The notes under the pieces were generated by a model. The model had not been told where the DNA came from and did not search any database. It saw only the letters and a program-made list of their open reading frames with translations. Of a stretch of DNA of 64,000 nt, positions 51,916-64,000 are shown piece by piece (the first letter of the stretch is position 1; each line of letters starts with the position of its first letter). The position numbers and the translations under genes were made by a program. The DNA comes from Azolla caroliniana (Eukaryota > Polypodiophyta): the NCBI GenBank assembly GCA_043228905.1, contig JBHGNT010000013.1, positions 7,192,001 to 7,256,000 on the forward strand, in the 5' to 3' direction.

Positions 51916-54900
51916 TCACTTCGGCATGGGATGTCTTTCCAGTCCGACCCTCTTCCGGCACGCTTCTAGCTTGTCGGGTGTGAGCACTTTGGTCAGCATA
52001 TCTGACCCGTTCTCGTCCGTGTGGATCTTCGTCAACACGAACTCCTGGTCTTCTATCCTTTCCCGGATCCAGTGATATCTTCGCTGGATGTGCTTCGTCC
52101 GGGAGTGATAGGCTGCATTCTTCGCAAGGTGGATGGCACTCTGACTGTCGCAGTAGAGTCGGTACTCCTTCTGCCGGATACCGAGCTCTCTAATGAAGTC
52201 CTTCATCCATATTATTTCCTTGCCGGCTTCAACAGCCGCCATGTACTCCGCCTCCGTGGTTGACAACGCAACCGTCTTCTGCAGCCTCGACTGCCATGAA
52301 ACAGCTCCCCCTGCATACGTCATCACATACCCTGATGTGGACCGGCTGGTATCTGCATCAGCCGACATATCCGAATCGGTGAAACCGTCGAGTTCGGATT
52401 TACCGGAGCCGAATCGGAGGCACACGTTTGCTGTGCCCTTCAGGTATCAGAGTATCCATTTGACCGCGTTCCAATGCTCTTTGCCGGGATTACTCATGTA
52501 CCGGCTCACCACTCCGACTGCGTATCCTATGTCCGGTCTTGTACACACCATTGCGTACATCAAGCTTCCGACGGCAGAGGCATATGGTACTTTCATCATG
52601 TCCTCCTTCTCAGCCTTTGTCTCGGGGCTTTGCTTGCTGGACAACTTGCAGTTTGCCGGGAGGGTCGATCCGACCGGTCTTGCTTCCGACATGTTGAACC
52701 GGTGAAGCACCTTTGTCACGTACTTCTCCTGTGACAGCCACAACTGCTTCTTCTTCCGGTCCCGGATGATGTGCATCCCTAGTATTTGCCTCGCCGGACC
52801 CAGGTCCTTCATTGAGAAGGTTCGGTGAAGAGCCTTCTTCAGCATCCGTATCTTGACCTGGTCCCGTCCGACGATCAACATGTCGTCCACGTACAGGAGG
52901 AGTATTAGAGAGTCTCCCCCTTCGAACTTCTTCACAAACACGCAGTGATCGGACTGCGTTTTGTGGTACCCTTCGTCGGTCATGAAAGAGTCAAACTTCC
53001 GGTACCATTGCCGGGGAGCCTGCTTCAGTCCGTAAAGGCTCTTCTTCAACCGGCATACCAGGTGCTCCTTCCCTTTCTTCTCGAATCCTTCCGGTTGCTG
53101 CATGTAGATCTCTTCTTCGAGGTCACCGTGAAGGAATGCCGTCTTCACGTCCATCTGTTCTACCTCGAGGTCCATGCTTGCCGCTATGCTCAGCACCGTC
53201 TGGATGGAGGTCATCTTCACTACCGGGGCAAATATCTCGTCGAAGTCGACGCCCTTCTTCTGCTGAAACCCCTTCACCACGATCCTGGCTTTGTATCTCG
53301 GGGGGTTTCCGGTATCTCCCGGTTTCAGCTTGAACACCCACTTGTTACGGAGTGCCCGTTTTCCTTTCGGCAACTCCACAAGTTCATATGTGTGGTTCTC
53401 ATGCAGTGAATCCATCTCCTCCTGCATGGCACTTAACCACCTGCGGCTCTGGGTGTCGTGCTTTGCTTCTTCAAAGCTCTCCGGCTCCCCCTCGTCGGTT
53501 AGCAGCACGTGCTCTGGTTCCGGAAATCTCCGGGGGGCCCTTCTCTCCCTTAGAGGATATCTCCGTTCCGGAGCTTCGGTAACCGGCTCCTCCGTTTCCT
53601 CTTCATCCGAATCCATTTCGGGATCGGGGCCGGTTCCGGTATCAGTTTCATCTTCCTCGGCCGGTTCTGTTTCTTCACCGTCTTCGGCCGGATCCTCGAG
53701 TGCTAGCCGGTCCCTTGCCGGTCGGGACTGCTCCTCATAGAGTTGATCCTCACCGGTCGACTTGGAGCTCTTCATCTTCTTCTCCGACTCCCAGTCGGCG
53801 AGTGTCTTGTCCTCCATGAAGATGATGTCTCGACTCCTGAATATCTTCTTGTCGACCGGGTCCCATACTCGGTAGCCGAACTCGTCGTCGCCGTAACCGA
53901 GGAATATGCATGGCCGGGTCTTTGGATCTAGCTTTCCTTTCCGGTCCTTTGCCACATGCACATATGCGAGACACCCGAACACCTTCAGATGCCGGTAGGA
54001 CACTTCCTTACCGGTCCACACTTTCTGCGGCGTGTCTCCGTCCAAAGGTACTGAGGGTGATCGGTTCATCACATATGTCGCTGTCGACATTGCCTCAGCC
54101 CAAAACCCCTTGGGTAATTTCGCATGCGCCAGCATACTCCGGACCCTCTCCATTATGGTCCGGTTCATCCTCTCGGCCAGCCCGTTCAGTTCCGGCGTCT
54201 TCGGCACAGTGAACTCGAGCCGGATTCCCTTCGAGCGACAGTACTCCAGGAACTGCCCCCGGTATTCCCCTCCGTTATCCGCTCGTATCGCTTTCAGCTC
54301 CTTGCCGGATTCCCTTTCCACTCTCGCGTGGAGTTCTTTGAAGACGGACAATACTTGGTCCTTTGTCTTCAACGGTGCCGTCCACAGCTTCCGGCTGTGG
54401 TCATCAATGAATGTCACGAAGTACTGGGCTCCGCCATGTGACTTCGTTTCCACTTGACACACATCAGTGTGCACCAACTCCAATGGTGCACTACGTCTCG
54501 TCGGTGGCCTTGAGTGGAAGGAGGTCCGGTTTTGCTTACCGGCCAGGCAGTCGGTGCACTTCTCCAGGTGCACATGCTTCACTGGAATAAGGTTGTCTTC
54601 TGCAAGCCTCTTCATCCCCTTCTCACTCATGTGGCACAGTCTCTTGTGCCACAGCTCACCGGCAGTGTCGGCTGCCACGTTCAACTCTTCCGGACACAAC
54701 CGGGCATTCATAAGGTACAGTGTGTTGACTTTCCGGGCCCGAGCCACTATCAGGCTCCCCTTGCTGAACTTCATTACGCCGTTCCGGATGCTACCTGTGT
54801 AGCCTTCATCGTCTAGCCTTCCGGCCGAAATCAGATTCAGTCGAACCTCCGGAACGTGTCGGACATCCTTCAGCAGCATTTTGCATCCGGTTGATGTCAT

Positions 54901-55989
54901 CAGCCACACGTCTCCTATGCCGGCAATCCGGCACGTACCTTCATTTCCCATCCGGACACAGCCATGCTCACCGGCTGTGTAGGATGAGAAGTATCTTCTC
55001 TCCGGGGTCAGGTGGAACGATGCTCCGGAATCGACCACCCAGGTTGTCTCATCGCCGGCAACGTTTAGTTCACCTTCTTCGGTGATAAGCATGATCTCCT
55101 CTTCACTTGCCGCGAGTGCTGTCGTTCCTTTCCGGTCCTGCCCTCGCCGATCCGAACCTCTCCGGTCCGTGGCTCCCCGGTATGCACCGTTTCTCTCCGG
55201 TGACTTCTTCGAATCGGTGTCGACGGCTCCGTTGTCTTTTCGGTAATGCCGACAATTCTTTCGGAAGTGCCCCGGCTTCCCACAGTGGAAGCATGTGGGC
55301 CTTCCTCTTGACTGCGACCGGGTCCCCGACTTCTCCCGTCTTTGCGGACTCCGGTTCCATTGTCTTCCCCGTTCCGATTCGGTAAGCAGCGCCTTCGTGT
55401 CGGAGGCCGGTTCTTTATCTCTCCGACGCGCTTCTTCATTCAAAATACTTGTCTTTACCGTTTGTAGAGACAAGTTATCTTCGGTGCAGGAGGTGCTGAG
55501 AGTCACCACCAAGTTCTCCCAGCTTTCCGGCAATGTACACATCAGGATGATGGCTTGCATTCCATCCTCCAACGGGAACTTGATCGCCGCAAGCTGGTTC
55601 ACGAATCCCATGAACGTGCTTACGTGTTCGACCATGCTCTCGCCGTCCCGGTACTTAAGATTCACTATCTTCCTCATCAGGGAGGTCCGGTTCAACGCAT
55701 TCTTCCTCTCATACAGTCCGGACAGCTTCCGCCACATCTCATGGGCGTTCGTATCGTTCGCCACATGTTGCAGGACACTTACATCGACATATTGCCGGAT
55801 CGTCGCTACGGCTTTCCGGTTCAGAAGCTTCCATTCCGACTCAAGTACTCCCTTCGGTATTTCCGACCTGTCAATCGGTTCGTACAGGTCCCGAACAATT
55901 AGAAGATCTTCCATCTTGATCTTCCAGTCGGCGTAGTTCTGGGCATTCAGCACCATCATGCCCGGAGGCCCACTACCGCCGCCTTCCAT
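51916..55989 (-). pseudogene. Copia B gag-pol polyprotein, one premature stop
   Basis: 1357-codon frame on the minus strand, start MEGGGSGPPGMMVLN at 55989, 17 bases inside the primer site. Gag capsid-like region (about residues 1-230), zinc knuckle CFHCGKPGHFRKNC (about 233-246), protease DSGA (about 318), integrase HHCC (from about 445) and D-D-E (about 506, 570, 603), RT YVDD (about 1033), RNase H (about 1200 on). The only break seen is TGA at 52447-52449 (codon 1181), an Arg CGA to TGA change between RT and RNase H; family A has CGG there. The frame is open 44 codons upstream into the LTR, probably by chance. This is the least damaged element in the window. Confidence 0.95.
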
Positions 55990-56019
55990 TTTCTGTGTTG
56001 CCGTCGCTCTGATACCACT

Positions 56020-56735
56020 TGTTGAGAATCGCCGTTTCGATTCTCCTTCGTCTCTTCGGCCACAACCGAGTAGTCGCGAATCAATGCAGCAGAAAAAATA
56101 GGAAACCACAGAGAAAGACACGATACACAGGGATTAACGTGGAAAACCCTAAACGGGAAAAAACCACGGGAGTCCTCAAACTCCAACTATCACTATACGC
56201 AGAGATGTACAATGGTGAAGCCACAAGGCAACAACCTTGAGCTCACTATCTTCGCCACAGGCGGCGGTAATACACAGAGGCGTCGACCTCTTCCTTTCTC
56301 TCTCTCTCTCTCTCTCGCGGCTGCTCTCACTTCGCTCCCTCAAAAAAAAAGGAAAAACAGAAAATGAGCAACAACAGCAGCATAAACAGTTTGCCCTAAG
56401 TCATATTTATACACATATGACTTTCGGGCTATTTACAAATATAGCCTCAAGGGCCCTTGGCAAACATATTCACAAATATGTCCCCGCATCCGGATCTCTC
56501 TCTCCGGGTACATTCGTCATCCGGCTCTGTAGCCGGGATCTTCATCATCCGGCTCCGTAGCCGGGTCTTCATCATCCGGCTCCGTAGCCGGGTCTTCGTC
56601 ATCCGGCTCCGTAGCCGGGGTCTCCTCATCCGGCTTCATGCCGGGTACTCTTCATCCTCCGGTTCCGTAACCGCAACCGGGCTTGCCGTCATCCATCTCC
56701 GGACATCCCATCCGGAGGGACCGTAAATCCCAACA
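56020..56735 (-). repeat. Copia B middle LTR
   Basis: 716 bp. It shares with the right B LTR several bases that differ from the left LTR (e.g. AACGGGAAA near 56155, CATCCTCC near 56655). It is followed by TGTGGGCC, the same junction as at 58178. Confidence 0.95.
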
Positions 56736-57461
56736 TGTGGGCCTTCCTCTTGACTGCGACCGGGTCCCCGACTTCTCCCGTCTTTGCGGACTCCGGTTCC
56801 ATTGTCTTCCCCGATCCGATTCGGTAAGCAGCGCCTTCGAGTCGGAGGCCGGTTCTTTATCTCTCCGACGCGCTTCTTCGTTCAAAATACTTGTCTTTAC
56901 CGTTTGTAAGGACAAGTTATCTTCGGTGCAGGAGGTGCTGAGAGTCACCACCAAGTTCTCCCAGCTTTCCGGCAATGTACACATCAGGATGATGGCTTGC
57001 ATTCCATCCTCCAACGGGAACTTGATCGCCGCAAGCTGGTTCACGAATCCCATGAACGTGCTTACGTGTTCGACCATGCTCTCGCCGTCCCGGTACTTAA
57101 GATTCACTATCTTCCTCATCAGGGAGGTCCGGTTCAACGCATTCTTCCTCTCATACAGTCCGGACAGCTTCCGCCACATCTCATGGGCGTTCGTATCGTT
57201 CGCCACATGTTGCAGGACACTTACATCGACATATTGCCGGATCGTCGCTACGGCTTTCCGGTTCAGAAGCTTCCATTCCGACTCAAGTACTCCCTTCGGT
57301 ATTTCCGACCTGTCAATCGGTTCGTACAGGTCCCGAACAATTAGAAGATCTTCCATCTTGATCTTCCAGTCGGCGTAGTTCTGGGCATTCAGCACCATCA
57401 TGCCCGGAGGCCCACTACCGCCGCCTTCCATTTTCTGTGTTGCCGTCGCTCTGATACCACT
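56736..57461 (-). pseudogene. Mosaic gag fragment between copia B LTRs
   Basis: Gag from the zinc knuckle boundary (TGTGG, 56736-56740) to the start MEGGGSGPPGMM (57431) and primer site (57448-57459). Up to about 56912 its diagnostic bases match family A (58178-58902); from about 56987 they match family B (55250-56019). It is therefore a recombinant of the two families. It encodes only gag. Confidence 0.95.
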
Positions 57462-58177
57462 TGTTGAGAATCGCCGTTTCGATTCTCCTTCGTCTCTTCG
57501 GCCACAACCGAGTAGTCGCGAATCAATGCAGCAGAAAAAATAGGAAACCACAGAGAAAGACACGATACACAGGGATTAACGTGGAAAACCCTAAACGGGA
57601 AAAAACCACGGGAGTCCTCAAACTCCAACTATCACTATACGCAGAGATGTACAATGGTGAAGCCACAAGGCAACAACCTTGAGCTCACTATCTTCGCCAC
57701 AGGCGGCGGTAATACACAGAGGCGTCGACCTCTTCCTTTCTCTCTCTCTCTCTCTCTCGCGGCTGCTCTCACTTCGCTCCCTCAAAAAAAAAGGAAAAAC
57801 AGAAAATGAGCAACAACAGCAGCATAAACAGTTTGCCCTAAGTCATATTTATACACATATGACTTTCGGGCTATTTACAAATATAGCCTCAAGGGCCCTT
57901 GGCAAACATATTCACAAATATGTCCCCGCATCCGGATCTCTCTCTCCGGGTACATTCGTCATCCGGCTCCGTAGCCGGGATCCTCATCATCCGGCTCCGT
58001 AGCCGGGTCTTCATCATCCGGCTCCGTAGCCGGGTCTTCGTCATCCGGCTCCGTAGCCGGGGTCTCCTCATCCGGCTTCATGCCGGGTACTCTTCATCCT
58101 CCGGTTCCGTAACCGCAACCGGGCTTGCCGTCATCCATCTCCGGACATCCCATCCGGAGGGACCGTAAATCCCAACA
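57462..58177 (-). repeat. Copia B right LTR
   Basis: 716 bp, offset exactly 1442 bp from the middle LTR, and followed by the target duplication TGTGG and the family A gag. Confidence 0.95.
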
Positions 58178-58902
58178 TGTGGGCCTTCCTCTTGACTGCG
58201 ACCGGGTCCCCGACTTCTCCCGTCTTTGCGGACTCCGGTTCCATTGTCTTCCCCGATCCGATTCGGTAAGCAGCGCCTTCGAGTCGGAGGCCGGTTCTTT
58301 ATCTCTCCGACGCGCTTCTTCGTTCAAAATACTTGTCTTTACCGTTTGTAAGGACAAGTTATCTTCGGTGCAGGAGGTGCTGAGAGTCACCACCAAGTTC
58401 TCCCAGCTTTCCGGCAATGTACACATCAAGATGATGGCTTGCATTCCATCCTCCAACGGGAACTTGATCGCCGCAAGCTGATTCACGAATCCCATGAACG
58501 TGCTTACGTGTTCCACCATACTCTCGCCGTCCCGGTACTTGAGATTCACTATCTTCCTCATCAGGGAGGTCCGGTTCAACGCATTCTTCCTCTCATAGAG
58601 GCCCGACAGCTTCCGCCACATCTCATATGCGTTGGTGTCGTTCGCCACATGTTGTAGAACGCTCACGTCGACGTATTGCCGAATGGTTGCAACGGCTTTC
58701 CGGTTCAGAAGCCTCCATTCCGACTCAAGTACCCCCTTCGGTATTTCCGACCTGTCAATCGGTTCGTACAGGTCCCGAACAATCAGAAGATCCTCCATCT
58801 TGATCTTCCAGTCGGCGTAATTCTGCGCATTCAGCACCATCATCCCCGGCTGCCCGCTGCCGCCGCCTTCCATTTTCTGCAGCAGTCGCTCTGATACCAG
58901 TT
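58178..58902 (-). pseudogene. Copia A copy I gag N-terminus
   Basis: Gag MEGGGSGQPGMMVLN (start 58873) through SMVEHVSTFMGFVNQ and LPESWENLVVTLSTS to the TGTGG insertion point. Primer site at 58888-58899. It continues, across the copia B insertion, with 47797-51189. Confidence 0.95.
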
Positions 58903-59511
58903 TGTTGAGAAATCGACGCTCCGATTAGCCTTCACCACTCGGCCACAACCGAGTAAGCGCGAATCAATGCAGCAGAAAATAGGAATCACAGAGAAAGACA
59001 CGAATACACAGAGATTAACGTGGAAAACCCTGCACGGGAAAAACCACGGGAGTGCAAGACTCCAAACCAACACTATACACAGAGAAGTATACAATGGCGA
59101 GCTGCAAGGCGACGACCTTGAGCTCGCTGTCCTCGCCACAGGCGGCGGAAATACACAGAGGCGTCGACCTCTTCCTCTCTCACGCTCTATCTCTCTCTCT
59201 CTCACGGCTGCTCTCTCTCTTCACTCCTCTTGAGTGGAAAAACAGAAAAATGAGTAGCGACAATAAACCTGTTTGCCCTAAGTCATATTTATACATATAT
59301 GACTTTGGGGCTATTTACAACTATAGCCTCAGGGGCCCTTAGCAAACATATTCACGGATATGTCCCTGCATCCGGATCTCTCTCCGGGTACATTCGTCAT
59401 CCGGCTCCGAAGCCGGGGTCTTCATCATCCGGTTCCGAAACCGAAACCGGGCTCGTCGGCATTCATCTCCGACATACGACCATCCCATCCGAAGGGACCG
59501 TAATCCCAACA
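58903..59511 (-). repeat. Copia A LTR 2 (shared by copies I and III)
   Basis: 609 bp. It serves as the 5' LTR of copy I and the 3' LTR of copy III, a tandem LTR-sharing arrangement. TATAAATA (minus) at 59286-59293. Confidence 0.95.
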
Positions 59512-59521
59512 AACTCCCCCT

Positions 59522-62500
59522 TCACTTCGGCATGGGATGTCTTTCCAATCCGATCCTCTTCCAGCATGCTTCCAGCTTGTCGGGTGTGAGCACCTTGGTT
59601 AGCATATCCGACCCGTTCTCATCCGTGTGGATCTTTGTCAGCACGAACTCCTTGTCTTCTATCCTTTCCCGGATCCAGTGATATCTTCGCTGGATGTGCT
59701 TCGTCCGGGAGTGATAGGCCGCGTTCTTCGCAAGCTGGATTGCACTCTGACTATCGCAGTAGAGTCGGTACTCCTCCTGCCGAATCCCGAGCTCTCTAAT
59801 GAAGTCCTTCATCCATATTACTTCCTTGCCGGCTTCAACAGCCGCCATGTACTCCGCCTCCGTGGTTGACAACACAACCGTCTTCTGCAGCCTCGACTGC
59901 CATGAAACAGCTCCCCCTGCATACGTCATCACATACCCTGATGTGGACCGGCTGGTATCTGCATCAGCCGACATATCCGAATCGGTGAAGCCGTCGAGTT
60001 CGGGCTTACCGGAGCCGAATCGGAGGCACACGTCTGCCGTGCCCTTCAGGTATCGGAGTATCCACTTGGCCGCGTTCCAATGCTCTTTGCCGGGATTGCT
60101 CATGTACCGACTCACCACTCCGACTGCATATCCTATGTCCGGTCGGGTACACACCATCGCGTACATCAAGCTCCCGACGGCAGAGGCATATGGTACTTTC
60201 ATCATGTCCTCCTTCTCAGCCTTTGTCTTGGGGCTTTGCTTGCTGGACAGCTTGCAGTTTGCCGGGAGGGTCGATCCGACCGGTCTTGCTTCCGACATGT
60301 TGAACCGGTGAAGCACCTTCGTCACGTACTTCTCCTGTGACAGCCACAACTGCTTCTTCTTCCGGTCCCGGATGATGTGCATCCCTAGTATTTGCCTCGC
60401 CGGACCCAGGTCCTTCATTGAGAAGGTTCGGGGAAGAGCCTTCTTCAGCATCCGTATCTTGACCTAGTCTCGTCCGACGATCAACATGTCGTCCACATAC
60501 AGGAGGAGTATTAGAAAGTCTCCTCCTTCGAACTTCTTCACAAACACGCAGTGGTCGGACTGCGTTTTGAGGTACCCTTCGTCGGTCATGAAGGAGTCGA
60601 ACTTCCGGTACCATAGCCGGGGAGCCTGCTTCAGTCCGTAAAGGCTCTTCTTCAACCGGCACACCAGGTGCTCCTTCCCTTCCTTCTCGAATCCTTCCGG
60701 TTGCTGCATGTAGATCTCTTCTTCGAGGTCACCGTGAAGGAATGCCGTCTTCACGTCCATCTAATCTACCTCGAGGTCCATGCTTGCCGCTATGCTCAGC
60801 ACCGTCCGGATGGAGGTCATCTTCACTACCGGGGCAAATATCTCGTCGAAGTCGACGCCCTTCTTCTGCTGAAACCCCTTCACCACGATCCTGGCTTTGT
60901 ATCTCGGGGGGTTTCCGGCATCTCCCGGCTTCAGCTTGAACACCCACTTGTTTCGAAGTGCCCGCTTACCTTTCGGCAACTCCACAAGTTCATATGTGTG
61001 GTTCTCATGCAGGGAATCCATCTCGTCCTGCATGGCACTCAACCACCTGCGGCTCTGGGTGTCATGCTTTGCTTCTTCAAAGCTCTCCGGCTCCCCCTCG
61101 TCGGTTAGCAGCATGTGCTCTGGTTCCGGAAATCTCCGGGGGGCCCTTCTCTCTCTTAGAGGATATCTCCGTTCCGGAGCTTCGGTAACCGGTTCTTCCG
61201 ATTCTTCTTCATCCGAATCCATTTCGGGATCGGGGCCGGTTCCGGTATCAGTTTCATCTTCCTCGGCCGGTTCTGTTTCTTCATCGTCTTCGGCCGGATC
61301 CTCGAGTGATAATCGGTCCCTTGCCGGTCGGGACTGCCCCTCGTAGAGTTGATCCTCACCGGTCGACTTGGAGCTCTTCATCTTCTTCTCCGACTCCCAG
61401 TCGGCGAGTGTCTTGTTCTCCATGAAGATGATATCACGACTCCGGAATATCTTCTTGTCGACCGGGTCCCATACTCGGTAGCCGAACTCGTCATCGCCGT
61501 AACCGAGGAATATGCATGGCCGGGTCTTTGGATCTAGCTTTCCTCTCCGGTCCTTTGCCACATGCACGTATGCGAGACACCCGAACACCTTCAGATGCCG
61601 GTAGGATACTTCCCTACCGGTCCACACTCTCTGCGGCGTGTCTCCGTCCAAAGGTACTGAGGGTGATCTGTTTATCACGTATGTCGCCGTCGACATCGCC
61701 TCAGCCCAAAACCCCTTGGGTAATTCCGCATGCGCCAGCATACTCCGGACCCTCTCCATTATGGTCCGGTTCATCCTCTCGGCCAGCCCGTTCAGTTCCG
61801 GCGTTTTCGGCACAGTAAACTCGAGCCGGATTCCCTTCGAGCGACAGTACTCCGCGAACTGCCCCCGGTATTCCCCTCCGTTATCCGCTCGTATCGCTTT
61901 CAGCTTCTTGCCGGATTCCCTTTCCACTCTCGCGTGGAGTTCTTTGAAGACGCACAACACTTGGTCCTTTGTCTTCAGCGGTGCCGTCCACAGCTTCCGG
62001 CTGTGATCATCAATGAATGTTACGAAGTACTGGGCTCCGCCATGTGACTTCGTTTCTACCTGACACACATCAGTGTGCACCAACTCCAATGGTGCGCTAC
62101 GTCTTGTCGGTGGCCTTGAGTGGAAGGAGGTTCGGTTCTGCTTACCGGCCAGGCAATCGGTGCACTTCTCCAGGTGCACATGCTTCACTGGAATATGGTT
62201 GTCTTCTGCAAGCCTCTTCATCCCCTTCTCACTCATGTGGCACAGTCTTTTGTGCCACAGCTCACCGGCAGTGTCGGCTGCCACATTCAGCTCTTCCGGA
62301 CATAACCGGGCATTCATCAAGTACAGTGTGTTGTTTTTCCGGGCCCGAGCCACTATCAGGCTCCCCTTGCTGAACTTCATTACGCCGTTCCGGATGCTAC
62401 CTGTGTAGCCTTCATCGTCTAGCCTCCCGGCCGAAATCAGGTTCAATCGAACCTCCGGAACGTGTCGGACATCCTTCAGCAGCATTTTGCATCCGGTCGG

Positions 62501-63595
62501 GGTTGTCAACCACACGTCTCCTATGACGGCAATCCGGTACGTACCTTCATTTCCCATCCGAACACAGCCATGCTCACCGGCTGTGTAGGATGAGAAGTAT
62601 CTTCTCTCCGGGGTCAGGTGGAACGATGCTCCGGAATCGACCACCCAGGTCGTCTCATCGCCGGCAATGTTTAGTTCACCTTCTTCGGTGATGAGCATGA
62701 TTTCTTCCTCACTTGCCGTGAGTGCCGTCGTTCCTTTCCGGTCCTGCCCTCGCCGATCCGAACCTCTCCGGTCCGTGGCTCCCCGGTATGCACCGTTTCT
62801 CTCCGGTGACTTCTTCGAATCGGTGTCGTCGGCTCCGTTGTCTTTTCGGTAATGCCGACAATTCTTTCGGAAGTGCCCCGGCTTCCCACAGTGGAAGCAT
62901 GTGGGCCTTCCTCTTGACTGCGACCGGGTCCCCGACTTCTCCCGTCTTTGCGGACTCCGGTTCCATTGTCTTCCCCGATCCGATTCGGTAAGCAGCGCCT
63001 TCGAGTCGGAGGCCGGTTCTTTATCTCTCCGACGCGCTTCTTCGTTCAAAATACTTGTCTTTACCGTTTGTAAGGACAAGTTATCTTCGGTGCAGGAGGT
63101 GCTGAGAGTCACCACCAAGTTCTCCCAGCTTTCCGGCAATGTACACATCAAGATGATGGCTTGCATTCCATCCTCCAACGGGAACTTGATCGCCGCAAGC
63201 TGATTCACGAATCCCATGAACGTGCTTACGTGTTCCACCATACTCTCGCCGTCCCGGTACTTGAGATTCACTATCTTCCTCATCAGGGAGGTCCGGTTCA
63301 ACGCATTCTTCCTCTCATAGAGGCCCGACAGCTTCCGCCACATCTCATATGCGTTGGTGTCGTTCGCCACATGTTGTAGAACGCTCACGTCGACGTATTG
63401 CCGAATGGTTGCAACGGCTTTCCGGTTCAGAAGCCTCCATTCCGACTCAAGTACCCCCTTCGGTATTTCCGACCTGTCAATCGGTTCGTACAGGTCCCGA
63501 ACAATCAGAAGATCCTCCATCTTGATCTTCCAGTCGGCGTAATTCTGCGCATTCAGCACCATCATCCCCGGCTGCCCGCTGCCGCCGCCTTCCAT
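59522..63595 (-). pseudogene. Copia A copy III gag-pol, two shared stops
   Basis: Full-length 1357-codon frame, start MEGGGSGQPGMM at 63595. Same domains as copia B: zinc knuckle, DSGA protease, integrase D-D-E, RT YVDD, RNase H. Stops at 60761-60763 (codon 945) and 60464-60466 (codon 1044), each a Gln codon in family B changed to TAG; both occur at the same places in copy I. Only scattered single-base differences from copy I were noticed, and the offset of 11715 is constant, so no indels separate them. Confidence 0.95.
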
Positions 63596-63624
63596 TTTCT
63601 GCAGCAGTCGCTCTGATACCAGTT

Positions 63625-64000
63625 TGTTGAGAAATCGACGCTCCGATTAGCCTTCACCACTCGGCCACAACCGAGTAAGCGCGAATCAATGCAGCAGAAA
63701 ATAGGAATCACAGAGAAAGACACGAATACACAGAGATTAACGTGGAAAACCCTGCACGGGAAAAACCACGGGAGTGCAAGACTCCAAACCAACACTATAC
63801 ACAGAGAAGTATACAATGGCGAGCTGCAAGGCGACGACCTTGAGCTCGCTGTCCTCGCCACAGGCGGCGGAAATACACAGAGGCGTCGACCTCTTCCTCT
63901 CTCACGCTCTATCTCTCTCTCTCTCTCACGGCTGCTCTCTCTCTTCACTCCTCTTGAGTGGAAAAACAGAAAAATGAGTAGCGACAATAAACCTGTTTGC
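63625..64000 (-). repeat. Copia A LTR 3, cut by window edge
   Basis: First 376 bp of another LTR A, with primer site 63610-63621 inside. It has one or two extra TC dinucleotides compared with LTR 2. The array may continue beyond the window. Confidence 0.9.

Larger units (their letters stand above)
51190..58177 (-). mobile_element. Copia B insertion with duplicated LTR-gag unit
   Basis: 6988 bp flanked by TGTGG (51185-51189, 58178-58182) in the gag of copia A copy I. Contents: LTR (716), internal region (4114), LTR (716), extra gag piece (726), LTR (716). The length equals exactly the difference between LTR spacing in copy I and copy III (11715 minus 4722, minus the 5-bp duplication). The extra gag-LTR unit arose by unequal crossover rather than by a second insertion. 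Confidence 0.95.

Noticed and set aside
55990-56121. 44-codon N-terminal extension of copia B gag into the LTR
   Set aside because: It crosses the primer-binding site, which would not be translated from a normal transcript start in frame with gag; MEGGG at 55989 is the natural start. The openness is probably chance.
56736-56740. TGTGG as evidence of two independent insertions at the same site
   Set aside because: The following gag is an A/B mosaic and the middle and right LTRs are near duplicates, which a single unequal crossover explains.

Overview
Nuclear DNA of a land plant, made almost entirely of LTR retrotransposons: Ty1/copia and Ty3/gypsy elements that are nested, truncated and recombined. 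I find no host gene I would defend, no rRNA or functional tRNA gene, no CRISPR and no prokaryotic features. The plant origin is inferred from plant-type copia gag-pol proteins, initiator-Met primer-binding sites (TGGTATCAGAGC), a Tat-like gypsy element and chromodomain gypsy elements. The species cannot be named. The mix of gypsy types may hint at a non-flowering lineage, but that is weak.

Layout. 1-4.9 kb: a copia RNase H tail, then two pieces of one gypsy family (here 'G3') in opposite orientation. 4.9-6.5 kb: a copia RT-RNase H remnant with its 3' LTR. 6.5-24.8 kb: a decayed copia split by two gypsy insertions with exact 5-bp target duplications. One is a minus-strand Tat-like element (8676-17579) with a large accessory reading frame downstream of pol. 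The other is a plus-strand chromovirus (18483-24163), itself hit by a copia LTR left as a solo LTR (20537-21155). 24.8-31.7 kb: fragments of a chromovirus, a copia, a G3 element with a solo LTR inside its RT, and a gypsy integrase. 31682-38194: the best-preserved G3 element, inserted into a second gypsy element whose RT-RNase H lies to its right and integrase to its left. 39.2-42.5 kb: a decayed copia. 42.5-46.9 kb: AT-rich DNA with minisatellites, tRNA-like repeats, a BED-zinc-finger-like fragment and stray LTRs.

46.95-64 kb: a young, GC-rich tandem copia array on the minus strand. Family A copies share LTRs head to tail (period 4722 bp) and carry the same two stop codons. One A copy holds a family B element that later gained a third LTR plus 0.7 kb of gag. 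The added gag is a mosaic, A-type then B-type, which places an unequal crossover within about 80 bp.

Points most worth a second look: the accessory frame of the Tat-like element; tRNA-like A and B boxes with conserved spacing, antisense inside G3 LTRs; the mapped crossover; a small U5 hairpin shared by diverged copia LTRs; and hairpin-forming repeats in copia U3. Every retroelement coding region seen has stops, frameshifts or deletions. The least damaged is the family B copia, with a single premature stop.
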